Source: Flavobacterium haoranii (GTDB taxonomy: Bacteria > Bacteroidota > Bacteroidia > Flavobacteriales > Flavobacteriaceae). Taken from it: a stretch of 64,000 bases of DNA. The stretch spans positions 992,001-1,056,000 of the forward strand of contig NZ_CP045292.1 in the NCBI RefSeq assembly GCF_009363055.1, in the 5' to 3' direction. This document shows, piece by piece, positions 34,306 through 43,373 of the stretch. A program made the position numbers and the translations under genes. The notes under the pieces were generated by a model that was not told where the DNA came from, did no database searches, and worked only from the letters and a program-made list of their open reading frames with translations. Every line of letters starts with the position of its first letter. The stretch's first letter is position 1.

Positions 34306-34785
34306 ATGAAATACGGACTTTGGTTTTTATTCTACTTTTTAAGTTTAAATTGTTTCTCTCAAATAAAAATAGAGCTGACAAAAACAAAAGATAATAGGAA
34401 AGATTACATTTTCAATAAACCGAGTGATAGCATTTATCTCAAAGTTGGGCACCATGAAGATATGGGCGCTTGGTATGGGTTTTACTTTGAATTCAAAAAA
34501 AGCGTTCCCGATGACGAGTATGAAGTATATATAAATGATAAAATAAAAAGTAAAGGATTAATAAAAGGTTACCATAAACAAGGTTTTTGGAGAGAATATA
34601 ATGATTTTGGTGAATTAGTTGTTATATACAAATTCAAAAATGGAAATCTAAACGGTAAAACAATCCGCTATCACAAAAACAAAAAGAAAAAGCGAATCTC
34701 TAAATATAAAAATGGAAAAGCGATTTGGTATGAAGACTATAATGAAGATGGAAAATTAGTTTCAAAAACATATTTCTATGAATAA
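34306..34785 (+). CDS. Secreted MORN/YwqK-like repeat protein (cassette 18)
   Basis: 159 residues from the ATG at 34306, which begins a signal peptide (LSLNCFSQ). The GTG at the junction would give an unlikely extension. The C-terminal half has MORN-variant repeats: KGYHKQGFWREYNDFGELVVIYKFKNGNLNGKTIRYHKN and KYKNGKAIWYEDYNEDGKLV. Proteins of the YwqK type carry such repeats and some are antitoxins of polymorphic toxins; many Bacteroidota homologues are secreted and of unknown role. It overlaps the next gene by 8 bp. Confidence 0.72.
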   Translation: MKYGLWFLFYFLSLNCFSQIKIELTKTKDNRKDYIFNKPSDSIYLKVGHHEDMGAWYGFYFEFKKSVPDDEYEVYINDKIKSKGLIKGYHKQGFWREYNDFGELVVIYKFKNGNLNGKTIRYHKNKKKKRISKYKNGKAIWYEDYNEDGKLVSKTYFYE

Positions 34786-35371
34786 ATATGCTTTAATATT
34801 TTGCTTTCTTTTTTGGGGCTATTTCGCAATGGCTCAAACTAATGATATTATGGAGTTTCAATCCATTCGATTGCACGACACAATTAAAACTAAACAAACA
34901 TTTAAAACTATAAATGAAGTAGATAAAATTAACGATACTTTTTTCTTTACAACAAAGTATCTAAAAGAAGAAGGTTTGTTTTTAATTGAAAAAAGAGAAA
35001 GTTATTGGATTGTTTATGATTATAATGATTTTGCTTCTAATTATGTTGTTGGTAAACATCATAAATTAAATAATCAATATGTATCAATTGAAATTAATGT
35101 TTCACGTTCAGGATATGGGATAAACCTTTACAGTTGGTATCTAATATTTGATTTAAAAAATAAAACTTACTTGACTTTAGACAAATCGTCATATAATGCT
35201 GATGAAAAAAACATAGTTTTAAACAAGTGCGAATCAATGATAAAGTTCAAAAATAATACTTTCACAGTTATACGAAATTGCCTTCCAAAGAATGAATGTG
35301 GAAATTGCATCGAAAGTGGAATTTATAAAGTCAAAAATGGAAAGTTTATAAAAATTAAGTCCAGCCACTAA
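34778..35371 (+). CDS. Secreted protein of unknown function (cassette 18)
   Basis: 197 residues with a signal peptide (cleavage near AMAQT). The mature part is strand-rich and has a C-terminal cysteine cluster (VIRNCLPKNECGNCIESG), perhaps a metal site or disulfides. Not recognised. Its ATG overlaps the MORN-like gene by 8 bp, so the two proteins are made together. The stop lies next to R''. Confidence 0.7.
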   Translation: MNKYALIFCFLFWGYFAMAQTNDIMEFQSIRLHDTIKTKQTFKTINEVDKINDTFFFTTKYLKEEGLFLIEKRESYWIVYDYNDFASNYVVGKHHKLNNQYVSIEINVSRSGYGINLYSWYLIFDLKNKTYLTLDKSSYNADEKNIVLNKCESMIKFKNNTFTVIRNCLPKNECGNCIESGIYKVKNGKFIKIKSSH

Positions 35372-35500
35372 CAGCGGTTACAAGTAATGGCTAGTTCAGT
35401 ATTATTCCGAAAATTCTCCGAATTTTCTAAAATAAGTTTATATTTGTTATGGCTTGGTAATGGTTTACGCCACTACTTGTAGCCGCAAAACGTTAGCAAA
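35364..35500 (+). repeat. attC of cassette 18 (family C)
   Basis: R'' gccactaac matches gttagtggc (34263). Arms ggttacaagtaatggc / gccactacttgtagcc pair. -7 element TATATTTG at 35439-35446. Junction at 35492. Confidence 0.88.
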
Positions 35501-35525
35501 TATTATAAACAAAAAAAACGATAAA

Positions 35526-36038
35526 ATGAAAAAAATTTTATTACCGTTAGTCTTCTTATTTTTTAACAATCTTTTTTCTCAAGAAAATATTGTAAAAGCA
35601 AGTTCAATCGTTGGAAATATAGGAGTTCAATATGAACGCTCTTTGTCTCCTCATTTTTCTGTTGTTGGACAAGTAGGATATTCAATGACAAGAATATTTA
35701 TAAACGACAACGACTATTCATCAACAGGAATCGGGTATTATGTTGAAGGTAGATATTATTTTTCAAAGAATAATGCGTTAATGGAAGGTTGGCATATTGG
35801 ACCATATTATAACAGTATTAATACAAAATCTAAAGAATTGAATGATGCGAAAACTACTATGACTTCATTAGGCATAACAGCTGGTTATCAATGGCAAACA
35901 GATTCTGGTTTTGCTTTTGGTCTAATATTTGGTGGCGGTAATTTAGATTTCAAATCAGACATTCCTCAAGCAGAAAGTTTTTTGGGTGACATCAATTTCT
36001 TACCAAATTTAGGTTTAACACTAGGATATAACTTTTAA
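35526..36038 (+). CDS. Small outer-membrane beta-barrel protein (cassette 19)
   Basis: 170 residues from the ATG at 35526; a longer frame starts inside the attC. Signal peptide (cleavage near LFSQE), then about eight amphipathic strands (IGVQYERSLSPHFSVVGQVGYS; GIGYYVEGRYYFSK), closing with LGLTLGYNF, the terminal aromatic strand recognised by the BAM machinery. It resembles OmpA/OmpX-like eight-strand barrels such as the DUF3575-type proteins. Function unknown. Paired with the gene 10 bp downstream. Confidence 0.78.
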   Translation: MKKILLPLVFLFFNNLFSQENIVKASSIVGNIGVQYERSLSPHFSVVGQVGYSMTRIFINDNDYSSTGIGYYVEGRYYFSKNNALMEGWHIGPYYNSINTKSKELNDAKTTMTSLGITAGYQWQTDSGFAFGLIFGGGNLDFKSDIPQAESFLGDINFLPNLGLTLGYNF

Positions 36039-36047
36039 TTATTTATT

Positions 36048-36614
36048 ATGAGAAAATTATTTATTTTATTATTTACTTTATCAAATTTCATTGTGTTTTC
36101 ACAATATAGCAAGGGTAAAATAACCTTTAACAATGGTGATGAACTAATAGGGCTAATAAAAATAACTAAAGGTGATGATGTAAAATTCAAAAGTGATAAT
36201 GATTCAAAAGTTATTGAATATGATGATGATTTGATAAAATCTTTTGAGTTTACTGAAAATGGTATTTTAAGAAAGTATATTTATAGCGAAACTATTCATC
36301 TTGATAATGAAAAGAGTAGAACTGATAAATGGAATAAACTTTTAGAAGTTATCGTTGAAGGAAAAGTTTCATTATTCAGATATGTTACATCAGTCAACAA
36401 TATGGGACATGTATCTTACTATCTTAAAAAAGAAAGCGATAAATTACCTGTATTTTATTATGGAGAAGGATATTTTTATAAACAAAAATTTATTCCTTTT
36501 GTTTCAAAATATTTTTCTGACTGCAAAAATCTTGTTGCAAAAGTAAAATCAAAAGAATTAAAGCATAAAGAGTTTGAAAAAGTTGTTGAATTTTACAATA
36601 ATGAATGCAAATAA
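36048..36614 (+). CDS. Secreted protein of unknown function (cassette 19)
   Basis: 188 residues. Signal peptide (VFSQYSKG), then a strand-rich N-terminal domain opening with KGKITFNNGDELIGLIKI, a pattern I have seen described in Bacteroidota secreted proteins with small beta-sandwich folds, and a helical C-terminus with two cysteines (SDCKNL, NNECK). No family assigned. Likely co-transcribed with the beta-barrel gene. Confidence 0.7.
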   Translation: MRKLFILLFTLSNFIVFSQYSKGKITFNNGDELIGLIKITKGDDVKFKSDNDSKVIEYDDDLIKSFEFTENGILRKYIYSETIHLDNEKSRTDKWNKLLEVIVEGKVSLFRYVTSVNNMGHVSYYLKKESDKLPVFYYGEGYFYKQKFIPFVSKYFSDCKNLVAKVKSKELKHKEFEKVVEFYNNECK

Positions 36615-36616
36615 CG

Positions 36617-36753
36617 TTTGCTAACAACGGTTACAAGTAATGGCTAGTTCAGGAATATTCCGAAAATTCTCCGAATTTTCTAAAATAAGTTTATATTTGT
36701 TATGGCTTGGTAATGGTTTACGCCACTACTTGTAGCCGCAAAACGTTAACCAC
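36617..36753 (+). repeat. attC of cassette 19 (family C)
   Basis: R'' tttgctaac matches gttagcaaa (35492). -7 element TATATTTG at 36692-36699. Junction at 36745. Confidence 0.88.
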
Positions 36754-37134
36754 AACGTGATTTTACTTCGTAAAAAACCAATTGGAACGTTATCTTTCGC
36801 ACGTTCATAAAAATAGTCTAGAAAGCTTTAGTTATGTTTTGCTTACGAATTGGCTCAATTTGGTGGAATGCTTTCTGTTTGCTGATTTTCGCTAGTCAAC
36901 TTTTGGAATTTGATTGGTTAAATTGAACCGAATATTTTGCATTTGGAAAATTCTAGCTTTTTTTCGGTTTTAAACTATTTTCATTCTCTACAGCAAACGC
37001 TGTTGTTAACAACAGTTTACACTCAGCGCAAGGTTTTGCTCTTTTGCCGAAAAAATTCTTTCCGAATTTTTTCTAATCGGATTTTTTGCTATCTTTGGTT
37101 CATAAGGTTTGCGCCGAAGTGTAAGCCGTGACCG
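36746..37134 (+). other. ORF-less cassette, family I, copy 1 (cassette 20)
   Basis: 389 bp, starting TTAACCACAACGTGATTT. Three further copies lie at 40471, 45989 and 50468. The body has short hairpins (cgtgattttacttcg; gaacgt / acgttc) and a tract gctttttttcggttttaaac. Reading frames are not conserved among copies, so a protein is unlikely. Confidence 0.78.
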
Positions 37135-37142
37135 TTGTACAA
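37003..37142 (+). repeat. attC of cassette 20 (family F)
   Basis: R'' ttgttaac matches the start gttaac (36745) over 6 bases, with partial agreement beyond. -7 element TATCTTTG at 37090-37097. Junction at 37134. Confidence 0.82.
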
Positions 37143-37146
37143 CATT

Positions 37147-37815
37147 ATGGGAATCCTATCAAGCATCTTCGGAAATAGCAAAAAATTACCTTTCAAAAAG
37201 ACTGTTCGTTTTGAAAGAGTAAAATCTGACTTTGAAATAAATGTTGGAGACGAAATTAATATTTGGAATAAACCGAATACAAAACAAGTGAATTTATACG
37301 CAAAAGGTTCTGTGGGTGGAAATGGACTTGTAGGAACCAAAATTGATTCCACTATAAGTTATCATTTAGACAAAACGGAAAACCTATTTGTTGAGAATAA
37401 AATTGTTGGAATAACGAATAATTCAATTGACTTATTTGTCAATATGTACGCTGATAAAAAAGCAGTTCAACAAATCGAACAGAATTATAAAACTGAATGG
37501 ATTGAAAAACTAAATAAAAAATATAACCCAAAATCAAGTTGGGAGCTACGTTTTTTCTCTGAAAATAAAATTGGAAAAAATGATTTTCAAATTCAGACAA
37601 TCGATAAAAGTCAAATTGAGGAATTTTATCAAAAAGACGAACAAACAATTTGGCTGACTGATAAAAATGGGAATAAACTTCCAGCAGAAAATAGAATACG
37701 TTCTGGTGGAACTGAAAAAACTTTAAGAGCAGTTTTTACTGGACACGAACTTGAGGTTGTAGATTTTAAAAAAGAAAATTATTGGTATTATATAGAAATC
37801 GGAATAAAAAAATAA
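37147..37815 (+). CDS. Unknown cytosolic protein, 222 residues (cassette 21)
   Basis: No signal peptide. Starts MGILSSIFGNSKKLPFKKTV, a short amphipathic N-terminus shared in style with the products at 32154 and 59224, and contains several predicted strands with a final VDFKKENYWYYIEIGIKK. No family recognised. The ATG lies 12 bp after the junction. Confidence 0.7.
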   Translation: MGILSSIFGNSKKLPFKKTVRFERVKSDFEINVGDEINIWNKPNTKQVNLYAKGSVGGNGLVGTKIDSTISYHLDKTENLFVENKIVGITNNSIDLFVNMYADKKAVQQIEQNYKTEWIEKLNKKYNPKSSWELRFFSENKIGKNDFQIQTIDKSQIEEFYQKDEQTIWLTDKNGNKLPAENRIRSGGTEKTLRAVFTGHELEVVDFKKENYWYYIEIGIKK

Positions 37816-37817
37816 CG

Positions 37818-37954
37818 TTGTACAACACCGGCTATAATTCATTGCTTCTGACTTTCCTTTCGGAAAGTCCTCGCAAATTTGCTATCTTCGGTTTACGGCG
37901 GAAAATCCTTGCGGATTTTCACGCAACGAAATCATAGCCAAAACCGTTGGCAGC
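37818..37954 (+). repeat. attC of cassette 21 (family E)
   Basis: R'' ttgtacaac matches gttgtacaa (37134). Loop TATCTTCG is one mismatch from a -7 element. Junction at 37946. Confidence 0.88.
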
Positions 37955-37984
37955 AATTTGAAAAAAACCTAAAATCGTAATTAT

Positions 37985-38602
37985 ATGAAAAATATAATTT
38001 TAACAACCATTTGCTTTTTAGCAATATTCTCGCTTTCATTTGGACAAGAGACAGAGAAAAGTAAATTTAGTTACGGACTGAATTTTGGTGTAGGAAATTC
38101 TACATTGGAAAACAATCAAATCGGAGTTTTAAGTGGCAATCTAATCGCTATCGATTTTAATGTCGATTATAGCTTTACCGACAGCGATAAGACCAAACTA
38201 ACTTCAGGCGTCAATATTTTAGACTTCAATTCCAATTTTTATAATGGAACTGACCAAAGTCGATTAAAAAATGAATATTTTCAGATTCCATTTAAATTAT
38301 CCCATCGAGTTAACTTCGACAAAGAAGAAAAACTGAATTTGGTTGCTGGAATTGGTGCGTATGCGAATTTCTTATTGCGCTCAAAAATCTTAAATTTAAA
38401 CGAAGAAATTAATACAAAAAGTGGTGGATTTAATTTTGGATATAGCATATCAATGGGAGCAGAATATAAAATTAACACAAACACTTCATTTGGATTAATG
38501 CTTGACTTAATGAACGAAATAAGCGAAATAAAAAAAAATAATTACGAACAAAAACAAACTGAAATCATATTGTTAAGCATTGGATTTTCAACAAGATTTT
38601 AG
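37985..38602 (+). CDS. PorT-like outer-membrane beta-barrel (cassette 22)
   Basis: 205 residues. Signal peptide (SLSFGQE), then strands typical of the Bacteroidota outer-membrane beta-barrel family: FSYGLNFGVGNSTLE, LIAIDFNVDYSFT, FQIPFKLSHRVNF, LNLVAGIGAYANFLL and the terminal EIILLSIGFSTRF. The pattern 'FQIPFKLSHR' (imported peptide-strand) is characteristic of the family. Its role is unknown; some relatives are gliding or secretion components, many are not. The only gene of cassette 22. Confidence 0.8.
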   Translation: MKNIILTTICFLAIFSLSFGQETEKSKFSYGLNFGVGNSTLENNQIGVLSGNLIAIDFNVDYSFTDSDKTKLTSGVNILDFNSNFYNGTDQSRLKNEYFQIPFKLSHRVNFDKEEKLNLVAGIGAYANFLLRSKILNLNEEINTKSGGFNFGYSISMGAEYKINTNTSFGLMLDLMNEISEIKKNNYEQKQTEIILLSIGFSTRF

Positions 38603-38613
38603 CGAAAAAAAAC

Positions 38614-38752
38614 TGCTGCCAACACCGTGTATAAGCCATTGCTTGGTCTGTGCTCATCTTGAAAATTCCTGCGGAATTTCCAAGCGCAGTTTTTTGTTTG
38701 GCAAGGTTCGGGAAATCCCACGCAACGGCTCATACACAAAAACGTTAGTAGA
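38614..38752 (+). repeat. attC of cassette 22
   Basis: R'' tgctgccaac matches gttggcagca (37946), 10 of 10 bases. Arms gtgtataagccattgc / gcaacggctcatacac pair. Junction at 38744. Confidence 0.87.
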
Positions 38753-38816
38753 TATTGTAAATTAAAAACCTTAAATAAATATACAAAATGAAAAAATTTT
38801 ACTTTTAGGAACTTTT

Positions 38817-40334
38817 ATGAGTTCTTTTATAGCTTTTTCTCAAGATGGTACATTAGATTTATCTTTTGGCTCTGGAGGTAAAGTTATTACATCAATTAAT
38901 TCAGGAGAAGATAAGGCCAGAAGTGTTTCATTACAAAACGATGGGAAAATAGTTGTAGTTGGATATACATATAATCCTGTTTTTGGCTATGATTTTGCAT
39001 GTGTAAGATATAATTCAGACGGTAGTCTTGATAATACATTTGGAGCAAATGGTAAAGTTTCTTATGACTTACAAACAGGTAGTGATGATAAAGCATATTC
39101 TGTAGATATTCAAATGGATGGGAAAATAGTAATTGCGGGATATTCTGATGATGGTAGTGATAGAGCTGGAGCAGTTATAAGATTAAACACAAATGGTACT
39201 TTAGATACCACTTTTAATTCAACTGGTAAAGTATTAACTAATTTTACAATTTACAATTCAAACCCAAGAACAGATGTTTTTAGAGTTGTAAAAATTCATC
39301 ATGTTACAGGTAATATAGTTGTGGGAGGTGAATGTATTTGGAATTCAGACGAATCACGAGGAATTTTTGCAAGATATACTTCTTCTGGGCAACTGGATAC
39401 AACATTTGCAGATAATGGAAAATTGATTGATTTACCATTTCCAGAAAGCAACTCAATCGGATTTATGTTTTCAATCGAAGATTTAAAAATAAAATCAAAT
39501 GGTAAAATTACTGCAATTGGATGGAGCGATATTCCAGGAAACGGGTCTTTACTTTATGCCAGACAATATGTCTGTAGGTTAAATAGTAACGGAACATTAG
39601 ATACAACATTTTCAACAGACGGTTTTTCTTCTAATTCATTTACAACAAGTGATAATAAATCGTATTCAATTTTGTTAAATCCAGATGACTCAAGTCTTTT
39701 TAGTGGTAGTAGTCGATGGTCTTCAACTGATTACAAATATTATTTTGGGACTGTAACTAGTGGCGGAACTGTAAATTCACAAGGTTCGATTGATTTTTCG
39801 TCTAATACAATTGATATGTGTTATGGAATGGCAAAAGCAGGTGATGGAAAGATTTTACTATCTGGTTCTTCTATAAATAACAGTTCTTCTACTTCTACTT
39901 TTTCAATGGCGAGAATTAATACTAATTATTCTACAGACACTACATTTGGTACAAATGGTTTAGTGATTACTGATTTTGGAACAAATACATATAGTGAATC
40001 ATTTGATATTGCAATACAACCTGACGAAAAAATAATACTGGTAGGATACACTGGCAATGATTTTGCAATTGCGAGATATACAGGTAATGTTTTATCTACC
40101 GTATCATTTGATTCTAGTACTTTAAAATTATATCCAAACCCTACTACCTCAATATTAAATGTTAAAGGACATTTTGAAGATAAATCATATCAGATTTTCG
40201 ACATAAATTCAAAATTGGTTAAAATTGGGGAATTAAATACAATTGAAGAAAATGCAATATCAATTGAAGACTTAAAAAGTGGGATATATTTAATTGTTAT
40301 AGATAATATTGTATCTAAGTTTATTAAAAAATAA
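38817..40334 (+). CDS. Delta-60 repeat protein with a type IX secretion sorting domain, 5' end frameshifted (cassette 23)
   Basis: 505 residues from the first usable ATG. At least six delta-60-type repeats are visible (DGTLDLSFGSGGKV, DGSLDNTFGANGKV, NGTLDTTFNSTGKV, SGQLDTTFADNGKL, NGTLDTTFSTDGFS), forming a propeller-like chain. The last 80 residues are a type A T9SS sorting domain (LKLYPNPTTSILNVKG). The real start should be the ATG at 38788: one more A in the six-A run (38791-38796) would give MKKILLLGTFMSSFIAFSQ, a perfect signal peptide. As read, that frame stops after six codons. The protein is probably not secreted from this allele. Confidence 0.82.
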   Translation: MSSFIAFSQDGTLDLSFGSGGKVITSINSGEDKARSVSLQNDGKIVVVGYTYNPVFGYDFACVRYNSDGSLDNTFGANGKVSYDLQTGSDDKAYSVDIQMDGKIVIAGYSDDGSDRAGAVIRLNTNGTLDTTFNSTGKVLTNFTIYNSNPRTDVFRVVKIHHVTGNIVVGGECIWNSDESRGIFARYTSSGQLDTTFADNGKLIDLPFPESNSIGFMFSIEDLKIKSNGKITAIGWSDIPGNGSLLYARQYVCRLNSNGTLDTTFSTDGFSSNSFTTSDNKSYSILLNPDDSSLFSGSSRWSSTDYKYYFGTVTSGGTVNSQGSIDFSSNTIDMCYGMAKAGDGKILLSGSSINNSSSTSTFSMARINTNYSTDTTFGTNGLVITDFGTNTYSESFDIAIQPDEKIILVGYTGNDFAIARYTGNVLSTVSFDSSTLKLYPNPTTSILNVKGHFEDKSYQIFDINSKLVKIGELNTIEENAISIEDLKSGIYLIVIDNIVSKFIKK

Positions 40335-40340
40335 ACAACA

Positions 40341-40478
40341 TCTACTAACACAGGTTTTGCAAGATTGCGGGTTTTGGACTTAATTTAAAGTTGGTTTTGT
40401 ATCTTTGAGTTCCGTGATTAACCGAAAGTTTCGGGTTATTTAGTTCGCAACCTCGCAAAGCCTGGGAACGTTAACTAC
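40341..40478 (+). repeat. attC of cassette 23
   Basis: R'' atctactaac matches gttagtagat (38744), 10 of 10 bases. Arms aggttttgc / gcaaagcct pair. -7 element TATCTTTG at 40400-40407. Junction at 40470. Confidence 0.87.
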
Positions 40479-40860
40479 AACGTGATTTTACTTCGTAAAA
40501 AACCAATTGGAACGTTATCTTTCGCACGTTCATAAAAATAGTTTAGAAAGCTTTAGTTATTTTTTGCTTCCGAATTGGCTCAATTTGGCAGAATGTTTTC
40601 TGTTTGCCGATTTTTGCTAGTCAACTTTTGGATTTTGATTAGTTTAATTCAACCGAATATTTTGCGCTTGGAAAATTCTAGCTTTTTTTCGGTTTTAAAC
40701 TATTTTCATTCTCTACAGCAAACGCTGTTGTTAACAACAGTTTACACTCAGCGCTTAGTTCGCGCATTTTTGCCGAAAAAATTCTTCCCGAATTTTTTCT
40801 AATCGGATTTTTTGCTATCTTTGGTTCATAAGGTTTGCGCCGAAGTGTAAGCCGTGACCG
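40471..40860 (+). other. ORF-less cassette, family I, copy 2 (cassette 24)
   Basis: 390 bp, starting TTAACTACAACGTGATTT. Near-identical to cassettes 20, 32 and 38. A 75-codon frame exists here but is broken in two of the four copies and runs into the attC. Confidence 0.78.
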
Positions 40861-40868
40861 TTGCCATT
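40728..40868 (+). repeat. attC of cassette 24 (family F)
   Basis: R'' ttgttaac against the start gttaac. -7 element TATCTTTG at 40816-40823. Junction at 40860. Confidence 0.82.
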
Positions 40869-41009
40869 CATTGTAAAAAAACACTTATTGTAAAAATATG
40901 TTTGATTTAATTAGTACAAATTAAGATTACTTAGTAAGTAAAAAAAGATTTAAAAATGATTGGTTAAGTTCTGTATAAAATATCAAATAACTCTTTAATA
41001 ATTTTAAAA

Positions 41010-41234
41010 ATGAAAAAAACATCTTATTTTTTGATCGCTCTCAACATTATTTCAATCGGTTTAATTGTTTATGTTAGTTCGTTTGGAAACATAACAAAAG
41101 ATTTAACTCAAAATGGAGAAATAATCGGAAAAGAAACTTTGAAGTCATTTAATATTTTTGCACTTCCTTTTATGATTTTTATCTTGAATATAATTTATAT
41201 TTTTAAAACTAGTCTGAAATTAAAGAATCTATAA
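41010..41234 (+). CDS. Small membrane protein, 74 residues (cassette 25)
   Basis: Two transmembrane helices (YFLIALNIISIGLIVYVSSF and IFALPFMIFILNIIYIF) with a polar loop between. Not recognised. The gene has an unusually long leader: about 148 bp of AT-rich DNA between the junction at 40860 and the ATG, in which I see no other gene. It may hold its own promoter. Confidence 0.65.
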   Translation: MKKTSYFLIALNIISIGLIVYVSSFGNITKDLTQNGEIIGKETLKSFNIFALPFMIFILNIIYIFKTSLKLKNL

Positions 41235-41284
41235 AAACAAAGATTATATTTGGTACCAGCTCTACTTTCGATAAAAAACAACGA

Positions 41285-41424
41285 AATGGCAACATCAGTT
41301 TGCGTTCAGCGCTAGGCTTGTGCATTCTTGCCGAAAAAACTTCGTTCCGAATTTTTTCGTATGTTTTTTTGCTATCTTTGAGCTTAATTCAGCGCCGAAT
41401 CGCAAGCTGAGGACCGTTAGCACC
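41285..41424 (+). repeat. attC of cassette 25 (related to family F)
   Basis: R'' aatggcaac matches gttgccatt (40860). Arms gtttgcgttcagcgc / gcgccgaatcgcaagc pair. -7 element TATCTTTG at 41373-41380. Junction at 41416. Confidence 0.87.
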
Positions 41425-41439
41425 AATATAAACTCAACC

Positions 41440-42054
41440 TTGAACAAAAAAACATTATTCCGAATATTATTATCGACTGGAGCCATTTTATGGGTTTTAT
41501 CTTGGATTGGCGACTTAAATGGAAAGTTACCTGAATCAACTTACGGAATGATTTTATCAGTTATAGTAACGGGATTTGGAATTTATTTTTGGTTAAAATC
41601 CTACAAAGAAACAAGAGGACATTATCCGAACTTTTACAAAAAATATCAGGAAATGATTAAATCAATGAAAAAGAATCCATTTAATGGATTTTTCTTCTTG
41701 GTAAAAAACTTACTCAAATTTTACACTTTCGTTCTTATCTTCTCAATGATTTTAGTTCTTATTGGATATTTGACAATTGGACAATCTGAACCAGTAAAAG
41801 TGACTCAAAAATATTGCGAAAACAACATCGATATTCAAAAAATAACTGGAGAAATCAAACACTATGGAATTTTAAGAAATGTAAGTTCTAAATGGAATTC
41901 CGAAACTGGAAGTTCTCATTTATCCCTAATTTTTGTCGCTGAAAATGGAGTTTTCAATATTTCCTCAAAATTAGAAAAGGAAAATGGAGAATGGGAAGTA
42001 AAAGAATATGAATTAATAAATAAAAATACTGGTGCTAACAATGGCTATAAGTAA
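41440..42054 (+). CDS. Membrane protein with a Coa1-like C-terminal domain (cassette 26)
   Basis: 204 residues if started at TTG 41440, the first usable start inside the cassette (the open frame extends back into the attC). Three hydrophobic segments (ILLSTGAILWVLSWIG, TYGMILSVIVTGFGIYFWL, FYTFVLIFSMILVLIGYLTIG), then a soluble tail (KYCENNIDIQKITGEIKHYG ... LEKENGEWEVKEYELI) that loosely resembles the Coa1-type cytochrome oxidase assembly fold; this is a weak guess. The last residues NTGANNGYK are encoded by attC, and the stop lies within it. Confidence 0.65.
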   Translation: MNKKTLFRILLSTGAILWVLSWIGDLNGKLPESTYGMILSVIVTGFGIYFWLKSYKETRGHYPNFYKKYQEMIKSMKKNPFNGFFFLVKNLLKFYTFVLIFSMILVLIGYLTIGQSEPVKVTQKYCENNIDIQKITGEIKHYGILRNVSSKWNSETGSSHLSLIFVAENGVFNISSKLEKENGEWEVKEYELINKNTGANNGYK

Positions 42055-42165
42055 TTGCTTGTTCTCGCCTACTTCTGAAAATCCTCGCGGATTTTCAGTT
42101 TGGTGTGTACTTGCAAAGTTAAGTGCTAACCCACGCAACTACTCATAGCCGAGACCGTTGTAGTT
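42031..42165 (+). repeat. attC of cassette 26 (family B)
   Basis: R'' ggtgctaac matches gttagcacc (41416). Arms as at 34136. Junction at 42157. Confidence 0.88.
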
Positions 42166-42517
42166 AAGTGTTGTTGGAATCTATAAATTGATTTTTGACA
42201 CTTAGAATTTCCAAATTTGATGCGTGAATTTTCTCAGGCGGAATTTTGACAAAACTGTGCGTGACTTTTCACATTCTACACGTTGACTTTTTTCCAAACT
42301 TGCGTCGAATTGAATTGCTTTGCGTTCAGATTTTTTCAAAATAACTGAATTACGACACATTACTTTATGTTGAAAAACACCTAAACTACAACAACAGTTT
42401 ACACTCAGCGCAAGGTTCTCGCCTATTTGCCGAAAAAATTCTTCCCGAATTTTTTCTAATCGGATTTTTTGCTATCTTTGGTTCATTAGGTTTGCGCCGA
42501 AGTGTAAGCCGAGACCG
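42158..42517 (+). other. ORF-less cassette, family II, copy 2 (cassette 27)
   Basis: 360 bp, starting TTGTAGTTAAGTGTTGTTGG like cassette 13. The body shares words such as tgcgtgaattt and acttttc with cassette 44. No credible reading frame. Confidence 0.75.
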
Positions 42518-42525
42518 TTGTGCGA
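42384..42525 (+). repeat. attC of cassette 27 (family F)
   Basis: R'' aactacaac matches gttgtagtt at 9 of 9 (42157). -7 element TATCTTTG at 42473-42480. Junction at 42517. Confidence 0.87.
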
Positions 42526-42582
42526 TATGCTAAAACTTAGATACAAAAAGAAGGAAATATTACCATAATAAAAACACTATTT

Positions 42583-43169
42583 ATGAAACTTTTTAAACTT
42601 TCACTTTTTTTATTAGTATTATTCGTTTTAGTTGGTTGCCGTTTTGAAAACGCACCTAAAGGCTTAATGATTGATGAACCATATTTTATAACAACGGAGT
42701 CAATGATTATTAAAAAAATAACAGTGCCAAAAGGAACAAAATTAGTCTATAAATCAGATTTAATCTATGAAGTGGGTTCTTCTAATCAAGGAAAGCAAAT
42801 ACAAATGATGGATGAAAAGCTGCTCAAGAGTATCGAATTCAAAAACGGCAATACGATCGATTGGGGGGTGTTCCTGTCAATGAAATTGAAATTTTTTTTA
42901 ACGAGGAAATGCATGGTTTTACAGTTTACGCAGACTTTGGAAAATTAAGCAAGGATAAAAGAACCAAATTTTCCGAGTTGTGGGAAAGTTGCAATGATGG
43001 CTTAGGGATTATTGTCAAAAATATTGATGATTGGTCTTTTAATTTGAAAAATATTACTGACATCCAAAGTTGTAGCGTAAACTATCAGCGATATTTCAAA
43101 GAAAATGCAGAACAGCAAAAATTTTTAGATTCCATTTATATTGAAATAAATAAAATAGATTTAAAATAA
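42583..43169 (+). pseudogene. Lipoprotein gene split by a frameshift in a G-run (cassette 28)
   Basis: The first frame encodes a lipoprotein (lipobox LVGCRF) up to NGNTIDWG. The six-G run at 42863-42868 then throws it out of frame. With seven Gs the reading continues WGGVPVNEIEIFFNEEMHG and on through the second frame to the stop at 43169, giving about 195 residues of a single protein. Function unknown. It is either a true lesion, a phase-variable tract, or a homopolymer sequencing error. Confidence 0.8.
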
Positions 43170-43186
43170 AATTTACTTGAAAGCAC

Positions 43187-43329
43187 ATCGCACAACAGCG
43201 GTTTGCTTCAATGGCTACTTCCGGATTTTCCTGCTGAAAATCCGCTGCTGAATGGAATGTTTTATTATATTTGTAATGGCTTGGTGTTGGTTCAAAGCCA
43301 CTGAAAGCAAGCCACAGAACGTTAGCAGC
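43187..43329 (+). repeat. attC of cassette 28
   Basis: R'' atcgcacaac matches gttgtgcgat (42517), 10 of 10 bases. Arms ggtttgcttcaatggc / gccactgaaagcaagcc pair. -7 element TATATTTG at 43266-43273. Junction at 43321. Confidence 0.87.
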
Positions 43330-43373
43330 AAGCTTAACGCAGACTCAAGAACCAAATAATAAATTAAGCCAAA

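Noticed and set aside
41320..41439. Upstream part of the frame of cassette 26.
   Set aside because: It lies in the attC of cassette 25; the cassette itself begins at 41417, so the start must be later (TTG 41440).
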